From positions 1 through 10,848 of the forward strand of contig CAOKHR010000058.1 in NCBI GenBank assembly GCA_948468325.1: 10,848 nt of DNA. The letters run 5' to 3'. Of the stretch, positions 1-6,627 are shown in pieces (position 1 is the first letter of the stretch; the number at the start of each line of letters is the position of its first letter). The stretch comes from an uncultured Lachnospiraceae bacterium (GTDB lineage Bacteria > Bacillota > Clostridia > Lachnospirales > Lachnospiraceae). The notes below the pieces were generated by a model. The model saw nothing but the letters and a program-made list of their open reading frames with translations. It ran no database searches and was not told where the DNA came from. Both the position numbers and the translations under genes were made by a program.

Positions 1-1556
1 AATATGATTTTTTTACCGGAATTGTTATGGAATCCGATTTGGAGGATATTCGTTATCTTTACCGGTATGGAGAATATATCAGCGACTGCGAAATAAAGAC
101 AGCGGAGTTTTTGAATACGTTAAGCAGCGGCGAAATCCAGTCTATGGCAGATACGATGACAGAAGGGTTTCGGATCGGCTATGAAAATACCGGAAAGGAT
201 TTGTCAAAGAAAAATACCGTATGCATGGAGTATCCCGTTGGATTTGAGCGGATTGTGCGTGCGGCTATATTAAATTTCGAAAAGCTGGGGTTAAAGACGA
301 CAATTTACAGAAACGCAGGCGCCTCTTTTCACGGCGGCAGTGGAAGAAAGCGGGGCTGTTATACAACATCTGTCAATAAACAGTTTGAATTTGACCATAA
401 GGCAGACAGTTCTTTTTATCTGGACAAGGGATATGTAAAACGCCGCATTGAGACAATGGAGCAGGCGTTTATAAAATATAAAAAGCAGGCGCGGGAACAC
501 GCGGGTCCCGCAGTGATAGAGGTTTTCGGGGAAGAGCCTTTTGAACCGGAAATCAAACCGGAAGCGGCAAAGTACAGTGAAAAGCAAAATGAGCTGAACG
601 TTTATCAGACGAATTGTCTGGGGCGTTTGACAAATGAATATATTCCCGGAGACGAGCGCAGTTTTACAATTATTTCCTATCCCATTCCGTCAATCGGCCC
701 TGATTTTAAAGCCATTTTTGAGGAGACTGTAAAAGTAAACACACTGGATTATATGCATTACCGTATGATGCAGCAGAAAATGATTGATTTGTTAGACAGG
801 GCAGAAAAAGTCCATATTACAGGAAAAGGGGACAATAAAACAGATTTGTGGGTAAATATCCATCCTGTTTCGAATCCGGAAAAGGAAACGGCTTTTGAAA
901 ATTGTGTGGCAGACGTCAATATTCCGGTGGGAGAAGTTTTTACGACTCCGGTACTGGAGGGAACAAACGGCAGGCTGCATGTTTCACAGGTATATCTGAA
1001 CGGGCTGAAATATCTGAATCTGGAAATTGATTTCAGGGACGGAATGATCGAACATTATACGTGTACGAATTTTAAGACAGAAGAAGAGAATCACAGATTT
1101 TTATATGAAAATCTCTTACAGCAGCATGAGACGCTTCCGATGGGGGAGTTTGCCATCGGAACTAATACGACGGCATACCGGATGGCAAGAGATTATAACA
1201 TAGCAGATAAACTGCCGATTCTGATTGCAGAAAAGACGGGGCCTCACTTTGCAGTGGGAGATACCTGTTATTCCCACGCAGAGGATACCAGAGTATTTAA
1301 TCCTGACGGAAAGGAAATCATTGCAAGAGATAATTCCGTGTCAATTCTCCGGAAAGAGGATATGTCAAAGGCATATTTTAACTGCCATACCGATATTACG
1401 ATTCCTTATGACGAGCTGGATGCGGTTACGGCAGTTGCTGCTGACGGGACATGTATGGATATTATACGGGACGGAAAGTTTGCGGCGGAAGGGACAGAAG
1501 AATTAAATCTGCCGCTTGAAAAGGGGATGCGGAACGGTTATAATGCCCTTGTGTAA
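1..1556 (+). CDS. M29-family metallo-aminopeptidase, 5'-truncated by the window edge
   Basis: Aminopeptidase that removes N-terminal residues from peptides in the cytoplasm using a two-metal site. The reading frame is open to the window edge (first full codon at 3), and the residues before the ATG at 27 read as normal protein, so that ATG is probably internal and the true start lies upstream. Numbering from the Met at 27, the expected M29 metal-ligand pattern is present in order: a glutamate in PVGEVFTTP (E303), a glutamate in GEFAIGTNT (E374), a histidine in TGPHFAVGD (H407) with a nearby tyrosine (Y415), and H454-T-D456. These correspond to the E/E/H/Y/HxD ligands of aminopeptidase T/AmpS. 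The visible protein exceeds 515 residues against about 370-410 for classical M29 enzymes; the extra sequence is N-terminal, with the catalytic part confined to the C-terminal half. It lies 46 nt upstream of purE in the same direction. Family is quite sure; substrate is unknown. Confidence 0.85.
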   Translation, partial: YDFFTGIVMESDLEDIRYLYRYGEYISDCEIKTAEFLNTLSSGEIQSMADTMTEGFRIGYENTGKDLSKKNTVCMEYPVGFERIVRAAILNFEKLGLKTTIYRNAGASFHGGSGRKRGCYTTSVNKQFEFDHKADSSFYLDKGYVKRRIETMEQAFIKYKKQAREHAGPAVIEVFGEEPFEPEIKPEAAKYSEKQNELNVYQTNCLGRLTNEYIPGDERSFTIISYPIPSIGPDFKAIFEETVKVNTLDYMHYRMMQQKMIDLLDRAEKVHITGKGDNKTDLWVNIHPVSNPEKETAFENCVADVNIPVGEVFTTPVLEGTNGRLHVSQVYLNGLKYLNLEIDFRDGMIEHYTCTNFKTEEENHRFLYENLLQQHETLPMGEFAIGTNTTAYRMARDYNIADKLPILIAEKTGPHFAVGDTCYSHAEDTRVFNPDGKEIIARDNSVSILRKEDMSKAYFNCHTDITIPYDELDAVTAVAADGTCMDIIRDGKFAAEGTEELNLPLEKGMRNGYNALV

Positions 1557-1592
1557 AACGAAAACAAAATGGATGAAAAGAGCACAGAGAAT

Positions 1593-1597
1593 GGAGG
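1593..1597 (+). promoter_or_regulatory. Ribosome binding site fixing the purE start
   Basis: GGAGG lies 5 nt before the ATG at 1603. The purE frame is open further upstream, with an earlier ATG at 1516 inside the aminopeptidase gene, but the protein family begins at the MAKVGIVMGSDSD sequence encoded from 1603, so this site decides the start. Confidence 0.85.
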
Positions 1598-1602
1598 AAA
1601 AC

Positions 1603-2109
1603 ATGGCAAAAGTAGGAATTGTAATGGGCAGCGATTCGGATATGCCTGTTATGGCAAAGGCCGCGGATATTTTGGAGGAGTTTGGAATTTCATATGAGAT
1701 GCGTATTATTTCCGCGCACAGAGAGCCGGATGTTTTTTTTGAATATGCAAAAACAGCCGAAGAAAAAGGATTTCAGGTAATTATAGCGGGAGCGGGCATG
1801 GCAGCGCATCTTCCGGGTATGTGTGCGGCAATTTTCCCGATGCCGGTAATCGGAATTCCAATGCATACTACATCTTTGGGCGGACGGGATTCACTGTATT
1901 CGATTGTGCAGATGCCGAGCGGCATTCCGGTTGCCACAGTTGCCATCAACGGCGGTGCCAATGCAGGGCTTCTGGCCGCGAAAATTTTAGCGGTGGGAGA
2001 TAAAGCATTGCTGCAGAAATTAAAAGATTATGCAGGCAATTTAAAAGAGCAGGTGCAGGCAAAGGATGCAAAACTGCAGGAAGCCGGATATAAAAATTAC
2101 ACGAAATAA
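1603..2109 (+). CDS. purE: 5-(carboxyamino)imidazole ribonucleotide mutase (class I PurE)
   Basis: Converts N5-carboxyaminoimidazole ribonucleotide to 4-carboxyaminoimidazole ribonucleotide in de novo purine synthesis; the family forms an octamer in the cytoplasm. The 168-residue length is normal for bacterial PurE. Diagnostic motifs are GSDSD (9-13), SAHREPD (37-43, with the catalytic histidine H39), the AAHLPGM loop (67-73) and MPSGIPVATVAING (104-117). The residue before AAHLPG is methionine (M66) where many class I enzymes, such as those of E. coli and B. subtilis, have glycine; the AAHLPG loop itself marks class I rather than the animal/treponemal class II type. Class I enzymes usually take their substrate from the ATP-dependent enzyme PurK, but no purK is present in this window. 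It is 12 nt upstream of purM and evidently co-transcribed with it. Confidence 0.96.
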   Translation: MAKVGIVMGSDSDMPVMAKAADILEEFGISYEMRIISAHREPDVFFEYAKTAEEKGFQVIIAGAGMAAHLPGMCAAIFPMPVIGIPMHTTSLGGRDSLYSIVQMPSGIPVATVAINGGANAGLLAAKILAVGDKALLQKLKDYAGNLKEQVQAKDAKLQEAGYKNYTK

Positions 2110-2121
2110 AGGAGAGCAAAG

Positions 2122-3147
2122 ATGGATTATAAAAACGCAGGCGTAGATATTGAGGCTGGTTATAAATCAGTCGAGCTGATGAAAAAGCATGTACAGGAGA
2201 CAATGCGCAGAGAAGTCCTTTCCGGACTGGGCGGATTTTCCGGTGCATTTTCCATGGAACATTTTAAAAATATGGAGAAGCCGACTCTGGTATCTGGCAC
2301 AGACGGTGTCGGAACCAAATTAAAGCTGGCATTTCTTCTGGACAGGCATGATACGATTGGAATTGACTGCGTGGCAATGTGTGTCAATGACATTGCATGC
2401 GCGGGCGGAGAACCGCTGTTCTTTTTAGATTATATTGCCTGCGGGAAAAATTATCCCGAGAAGATTGCTTCCATTGTAAGCGGAGTTGCAGAGGGCTGCA
2501 GGCAGTGCGGCGCGGCGTTAATCGGCGGTGAGACAGCGGAGCATCCGGGTCTGATGCCGGAGGATGAGTATGACCTGGCGGGATTTGCCGTTGGTATCGT
2601 AGACGAGAAAGATATTATTACCGGAAAAGATTTAGAAGAAGGCGACGTACTCATCGGTATGGCAAGCTCCGGCGTACATTCCAACGGATTTTCCCTTGTC
2701 CGTAAAGTATTTCAGATGAACAGGGAGACATTAGAGGTTTATCACGAAGAGTTAGGCACAACACTGGGAGATGCGCTTCTGACTCCTACTAAAATCTATG
2801 TAAAAGCATTGAAGCAGTTAAAAGAAGCAGGTGTCCGTGTAAAAGCCTGCAGCCACATTACAGGGGGCGGTTTTTATGAAAATGTGCCGAGAATGCTGCC
2901 GGAAGGCAGACATGCAGTGATTGAAAAGGGAAGCTATCCCATTCCCCCGATTTTTGCGATGCTTAAGCGGGAAGGGCAGATTGAAGAAAAAATGATGTAC
3001 AATACATATAATATGGGACTGGGTATGATTGCCGCAGTTGCAAAAGAAGATGCGGATGCGGCAATTGCAGCAATAAAAGCAGCAGGAGAAACGCCGTATC
3101 TTGTCGGAGAAATTAAAAACGGTGAAAAGGGAGTTACATTATGCTAA
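2122..3147 (+). CDS. purM: Phosphoribosylformylglycinamidine cyclo-ligase (AIR synthetase)
   Basis: ATP-dependent ring closure of formylglycinamidine ribonucleotide (FGAM) to 5-aminoimidazole ribonucleotide (AIR), the fifth step of de novo purine synthesis. The 341-residue length is typical of the PurM family. Signature segments are DGVGTKLK (61-68), the conserved VNDIACAGGEPLFFLDY stretch (88-104) and GGETAEHPG (135-143), the nucleotide and substrate loops shared by the PurM/PurL/SelD/HypE ATPase fold. A further conserved glycine-rich segment, HITGGGFYEN, follows in the C-terminal half. GGAG at 2111-2114 lies 7 nt before the ATG and supports this start. The gene overlaps purN by 7 nt (its TAA lies within the purN ATGCTAA), which suggests translational coupling. 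Nothing appears broken or missing. Confidence 0.97.
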   Translation: MDYKNAGVDIEAGYKSVELMKKHVQETMRREVLSGLGGFSGAFSMEHFKNMEKPTLVSGTDGVGTKLKLAFLLDRHDTIGIDCVAMCVNDIACAGGEPLFFLDYIACGKNYPEKIASIVSGVAEGCRQCGAALIGGETAEHPGLMPEDEYDLAGFAVGIVDEKDIITGKDLEEGDVLIGMASSGVHSNGFSLVRKVFQMNRETLEVYHEELGTTLGDALLTPTKIYVKALKQLKEAGVRVKACSHITGGGFYENVPRMLPEGRHAVIEKGSYPIPPIFAMLKREGQIEEKMMYNTYNMGLGMIAAVAKEDADAAIAAIKAAGETPYLVGEIKNGEKGVTLC

Positions 3148-3788
3148 AGCTTGCAGTTTTGGTATCCGGCGGCGGCACGAATCTGCAGGCTGTTATGGAT
3201 GCAATAGAAGACGGCAGGATTACCGGAGCCGGAATAGAAGTCGTAATCAGCAACAATGCAAATGCGTATGCCCTGGAGCGTGCAAAACAGAAAAACATTA
3301 AAAATGAATGTATTTCACCGAAGAATTTTGCGTCCAGAGAGGAGTTTAATCAGGCGTTTCTTGCGAAATTAAAAGATTATACCGTGGATTTGATTGTGCT
3401 GGCAGGATTTCTGGTCGTGATTCCTCCGGAAATGATTGCGGCGTATAAAGACCGCATTATTAATATTCACCCGTCTTTGATTCCTTCTTTCTGCGGCAAG
3501 GGATATTATGGCCTTAAAGTACATGAGGGCGCTCTTGCGCGCGGTGTGAAAGTAACGGGAGCCACGGTGCATTTTGTAGATGAAGGAACGGATACCGGAC
3601 CGATTATTTTACAGAAAGCAGTTGCAGTGGAAGAAGGAGACACGCCGGAAGTTTTGCAGCGCAGAGTGATGGAAGAGGCAGAATGGAAGATTTTGCCCGA
3701 GGCAATTAATCTGATTGCAAACGGACGTGTAAAACTGGAAGACGGGAAAGTTTATATTACAAAAGGAAACGGGAAGGAGCAGGTATGA
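3141..3788 (+). CDS. purN: Phosphoribosylglycinamide formyltransferase (GART)
   Basis: Transfers a formyl group from 10-formyltetrahydrofolate to GAR, giving FGAR, the third step of de novo purine synthesis. Motifs: the phosphate-binding loop SGGGTNLQ (9-16), the catalytic NIHPS segment with N108 and H110, H144 in VHFVDEG, and D151 in TDTGP. These match N106, H108, H137 and D144 of E. coli PurN. Compared with E. coli the loop after HPSLIP is a few residues longer (SFCGKGYYGLK), a form common in Clostridia. Length is 215 residues, normal. The start is supported by AAGGGAG (3127-3133) 7 nt before the ATG. It overlaps purM by 7 nt and purD by 4 nt (ATGA). In many Firmicutes purH sits between purN and purD; here it does not. 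Confidence 0.97.
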   Translation: MLKLAVLVSGGGTNLQAVMDAIEDGRITGAGIEVVISNNANAYALERAKQKNIKNECISPKNFASREEFNQAFLAKLKDYTVDLIVLAGFLVVIPPEMIAAYKDRIINIHPSLIPSFCGKGYYGLKVHEGALARGVKVTGATVHFVDEGTDTGPIILQKAVAVEEGDTPEVLQRRVMEEAEWKILPEAINLIANGRVKLEDGKVYITKGNGKEQV

Positions 3789-5059
3789 AAGTACTCATTG
3801 TTGGAAGCGGCGGGAGAGAACATGCAATTGCAGCGAGCGTGGCAAAAAGCAGCCGTGTAGATAAGATTTACTGCGCACCGGGCAATGCGGGCATCGGAAA
3901 AATTGCAGAATGTGTGCCAATCGGCGCCATGGAATTTGACCGTTTAGTCTCTTTTGCCAAAGAGAACGCAATTGATTTTACCATTATCGGCATGGACGAT
4001 CCTCTGGCCGGAGGTATTGTAGATGAATTTGAGAAAGCAGGATTAAAAGTATTCGGCCCCAGAAAAAATGCGGCTATTTTGGAAGGATCAAAAGCATTTT
4101 CCAAAGACCTTATGAAAAAATACGGTATTCCGACAGCGGCATATGAAACATTTGACGATCCGAAAAAAGCACTGGAATATTTGAATACCGCCAAAATGCC
4201 GATTGTATTAAAGGCGGACGGGCTTGCACTCGGAAAAGGTGTGCTGATTTGCAACACATTAGAAGAAGCGAAAGCCGGAGTCCGGGAAATTATGGAAGAT
4301 AAGAAGTTCGGCGCGGCAGGAAACCACATGGTGGTGGAGGAATTTATGACGGGACGCGAAGTTTCCGTACTTTCTTTTGTAGACGGCAGGACAATTCAGA
4401 TTATGTCATCTGCGCAGGATCACAAACGTGCAAAAGACGGCGATGAGGGGTTAAATACCGGAGGTATGGGAACTTTTTCACCAAGTCCTTTCTATACGCC
4501 TGAAGTGGACGCATTTTGTAAAGAACATATTTATCAGAAGACGGTAGATGCAATGGCGGCAGAAGGAAGAGAATATAAAGGAGTCATTTTCTTTGGCCTG
4601 ATGCTGACAAAAGACGGGCCTAAAGTGCTGGAATACAATGCAAGATTCGGAGATCCGGAAGCGCAGGTAGTTCTGCCCAGAATGAAAAATGATATAATAG
4701 ATGTGATGGAAGCATGTGTAGACGGCAGGCTTGATACGATTCAGCTGGAATTTGAAGAGAATGCCGCAGTCTGTGTCGTTTTGGCTTCTGACGGTTATCC
4801 GTTATCTTATGAGAAAGGATTTGAAATAACAGGAGAAGAGAATTTTGAAGGGAAAGACGGATATTACTGTTTCCATGCCGGTACGAAGAAAGACGAAAAC
4901 GGAGTTATCCGCACAAATGGCGGGCGTGTGCTTGGCATTACCGCAAAAGGCAGTGATTTAAAAGAAGCAAGGACAAATGCTTATGCAGCAACGGAATGGA
5001 TTTCTTTTGAAAATAAATATATGCGCCATGATATAGGAAAGGCAATCGACGAGGCATAA
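3785..5059 (+). CDS. purD: Phosphoribosylamine-glycine ligase (GAR synthetase)
   Basis: ATP-dependent joining of glycine to 5-phosphoribosylamine to give GAR, the second step of de novo purine synthesis. The 424-residue protein shows the full GARS layout: an N-terminal domain starting VLIVGSGGREHA (3-14) with the APGNAG turn (31-36), an ATP-grasp domain with VLKADGLALGKGV (141-153), the QDHKRAKDGDEGLNTGG stretch (211-227) and the metal-binding EYNARFGDPEAQ segment (283-294), then a C-terminal barrel-like domain. The usual GPEAPL-type motif appears as GMDDPLAGGIVD (69-80), a variant. GGAG at 3776-3779 precedes the ATG, which overlaps the purN stop as ATGA. The stop codon is directly followed by the ATG of the next gene, with no spacer. 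Intact, with no sign of frameshift. Confidence 0.97.
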   Translation: MKVLIVGSGGREHAIAASVAKSSRVDKIYCAPGNAGIGKIAECVPIGAMEFDRLVSFAKENAIDFTIIGMDDPLAGGIVDEFEKAGLKVFGPRKNAAILEGSKAFSKDLMKKYGIPTAAYETFDDPKKALEYLNTAKMPIVLKADGLALGKGVLICNTLEEAKAGVREIMEDKKFGAAGNHMVVEEFMTGREVSVLSFVDGRTIQIMSSAQDHKRAKDGDEGLNTGGMGTFSPSPFYTPEVDAFCKEHIYQKTVDAMAAEGREYKGVIFFGLMLTKDGPKVLEYNARFGDPEAQVVLPRMKNDIIDVMEACVDGRLDTIQLEFEENAAVCVVLASDGYPLSYEKGFEITGEENFEGKDGYYCFHAGTKKDENGVIRTNGGRVLGITAKGSDLKEARTNAYAATEWISFENKYMRHDIGKAIDEA

Positions 5060-5956
5060 ATGGAAATTTCAATTTTTTGTATTCTGCTGGCAGGCGTTCT
5101 TTGGGGGACGATGGGTATTTTTGTGCGTTATCTGGGAACTTATGGATTTGACCCGCTCCAGATTGCGTGTCTTAGGATTATGGCGGCGGGAGTTATATTT
5201 TTCCTTTATCTGCTTATAAGCGATTATAAAAAGCTTAAGGTACAAAAGAAAGATATTCCTTTGTTTCTGGGTATAGGATGGGGCAGCATTTTGTTCTTTA
5301 CCATCTGCTATTTTACGACGATTCAAAATACATCTCTGGCGATTGCCGCAATTTTGCTTTATACGTCGCCGGTGTTTGTTGTGCTGTTGTCAGCAGTCTT
5401 TTTGAAAGAAAAAATTACCGGACAAAAGCTTCTTGCTTTGGTAATTGCTTTTATCGGATGCATACTGGTTGCAGGAATCGGAGGAACGGCAAATATTACA
5501 GGAAGCGGATTTGTCATCGGTTTATGCTCCGGTTTGGGCTATGGGCTTTACAGTATATTCGGGAGTGTGCTTTTGAAAAGATACCATCCCTATACGGTGT
5601 CTGCTTATGCATTTATTTTTGCGGGAATCGGGGCCTTGTTTCTTTGTAATCTGAAAGATACTGCCGAAAAGACAGCAGATAGTGGAAATGTATTTTTTGT
5701 CATTGTGTTTGTTCTTCTGACAGCAGTCGTTACGGCAGTAGCGCCGTTTTTGCTGTATACCGTAGGACTGTCAAAGGTGGAGGCCGGAAAAGCTGCAATT
5801 ATGGCAATGATTGAGCCGTTAGTTGCCTGTTTGACCGGAATCGTCCTGTTTGACGAAGCGCTCACGCCGCAGGCAGTTTCCGGTATCATTTGTATTTTTC
5901 TGGCAATTGTTCTGCTAAATGTAAAATTTGACAGCAGGCGAAAGGAGCGTCAATGA
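5060..5956 (+). CDS. EamA/DMT-superfamily membrane transporter, substrate unknown
   Basis: Integral membrane protein of 298 residues in the drug/metabolite transporter (RhaT/EamA) superfamily. It consists of two repeated EamA domains, about residues 7-137 and 152-288, with around ten hydrophobic segments in total. Each half ends with a recognisable EamA signature: YTSPVFVVLLSAVFLKEKIT (101-120) and IEPLVACLTGIVLFDEALTP (251-270). The C-terminus is short and positively charged (DSRRKERQ), consistent with a cytoplasmic end. The ATG follows the purD TAA with no gap; the only nearby ribosome binding sequence is a modest GAGG (5051-5054), so translation probably depends on coupling to purD. The stop overlaps the next gene by 4 nt. 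Family membership is firm. Substrate and direction cannot be read from sequence; export of a purine-related metabolite would fit the context but is speculation. Confidence 0.88.
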   Translation: MEISIFCILLAGVLWGTMGIFVRYLGTYGFDPLQIACLRIMAAGVIFFLYLLISDYKKLKVQKKDIPLFLGIGWGSILFFTICYFTTIQNTSLAIAAILLYTSPVFVVLLSAVFLKEKITGQKLLALVIAFIGCILVAGIGGTANITGSGFVIGLCSGLGYGLYSIFGSVLLKRYHPYTVSAYAFIFAGIGALFLCNLKDTAEKTADSGNVFFVIVFVLLTAVVTAVAPFLLYTVGLSKVEAGKAAIMAMIEPLVACLTGIVLFDEALTPQAVSGIICIFLAIVLLNVKFDSRRKERQ

Positions 5957-6588
5957 AAAAAGGCATTATTTTTGATATGGACGGCACACTCTGGGATTCT
6001 TCGGAAAATGTGGCGAAGTCCTGGGACAAGGTTGTGAGGAAAGAAAAAAACGGACTGCGCCGGATTACGGCAGAAGATATTCAGAATGTGATGGGACATA
6101 CTATGACGGAGATTGCGGAAATGATATTTCCGATGCTGCAAAAAGAGGAAGCCATGGCGCTGATGGAGCAGTGCTGTAAAGCAGAAAATGATTATCTGCG
6201 CAGGCACGGAGGCGTTTTGTATCCGCATCTGGAAGAGACACTTAAAATCCTTGCGAAACAGTATCCGCTTTATATTGTCAGCAATTGTCAGAAAGGATAT
6301 ATTGAGGCATTTCTGGATTATTATCAGTTCTGGAAGTATTTTGAAGATATTGAGTGTTTCGGAAACAACAATATGGATAAGGCATATAACATCGGCCTTG
6401 TTGTAAAACGAAATCATCTGGAACGTGCCGTTTATGTGGGAGATATTCAGGGAGATTATAATTCCAGTAAAAAGGCAGGAGTAGAATTTATTCATGCAGC
6501 ATACGGATTTGGCAGAATTGAGGAAAGCGTGCCTGCGATTCCTGCGATTTCCATGCTGCCGGATGTGGTTTTTAAAGGGACAGATTAA
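5953..6588 (+). CDS. HAD-family hydrolase (phosphatase), phosphoglycolate phosphatase/beta-phosphoglucomutase-like
   Basis: Soluble haloacid-dehalogenase-superfamily phosphatase of 211 residues. Motif I is FDMDGT with nucleophile D8 and acid/base D10; motif II is S110 in YIVSNCQ; the likely motif III lysine is K143; motif IV is VGDIQGDYN with D164 and D168. The region between about residues 15 and 85 is a helical C1-type cap, which points to small phosphorylated metabolites as substrate. The serine-rich SSKKAG after motif IV replaces the more usual AAxxAG. It starts 4 nt inside the DMT gene (ATGA) with AGGAG 6-7 nt upstream, and is the last gene of the plus-strand string, ending in the terminator stem. 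A nucleotidase or metabolite-repair role linked to purines is possible but only contextual. The superfamily is certain; the substrate is not known. Confidence 0.87.
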   Translation: MKKGIIFDMDGTLWDSSENVAKSWDKVVRKEKNGLRRITAEDIQNVMGHTMTEIAEMIFPMLQKEEAMALMEQCCKAENDYLRRHGGVLYPHLEETLKILAKQYPLYIVSNCQKGYIEAFLDYYQFWKYFEDIECFGNNNMDKAYNIGLVVKRNHLERAVYVGDIQGDYNSSKKAGVEFIHAAYGFGRIEESVPAIPAISMLPDVVFKGTD

Positions 6589-6627
6589 AATACGGGAGAA
6601 TGCCGTCTGACATTCTCCCGTATTTTA
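6586..6627. terminator. Bidirectional intrinsic terminator between convergent genes
   Basis: A perfect 17-bp inverted repeat, TAAAATACGGGAGAATG at 6586-6602 and its complement at 6611-6627, surrounds an 8-nt loop. On the plus strand a T-rich run (TTTTATTTTTT, about 6623-6633) follows, giving a strong terminator for the pur-DMT-HAD string. On the minus strand the same hairpin lies at the end of trkH followed by a shorter T-run, so it should work there too, less strongly. The left arm contains the stop codon of the HAD gene (6586-6588) and the right arm that of trkH (6625-6627). Confidence 0.95.

Noticed and set aside
1516..1602. Extended N-terminus for PurE starting at the ATG at 1516
   Set aside because: It would overlap the aminopeptidase gene and add residues that do not resemble the family; the ATG at 1603 has a well-spaced GGAGG and begins exactly at the conserved PurE N-terminus.
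1557..1602. A promoter or riboswitch between the aminopeptidase and purE
   Set aside because: The 46-nt gap holds only the ribosome binding site and purine-rich sequence; there is no -10/-35 pair and no room for a purine riboswitch or PurR box.
3868..4329. Minus-strand open frame of 153 codons opposite purD
   Set aside because: It is antisense to the ATP-grasp region of an intact purD, has no convincing ribosome binding site and a composition expected of a codon shadow.
5950..6495. Minus-strand open frame of 181 codons opposite the HAD gene
   Set aside because: The plus strand carries all HAD motifs in the correct order; the antisense frame has no recognisable domain and no promoter or ribosome binding site.
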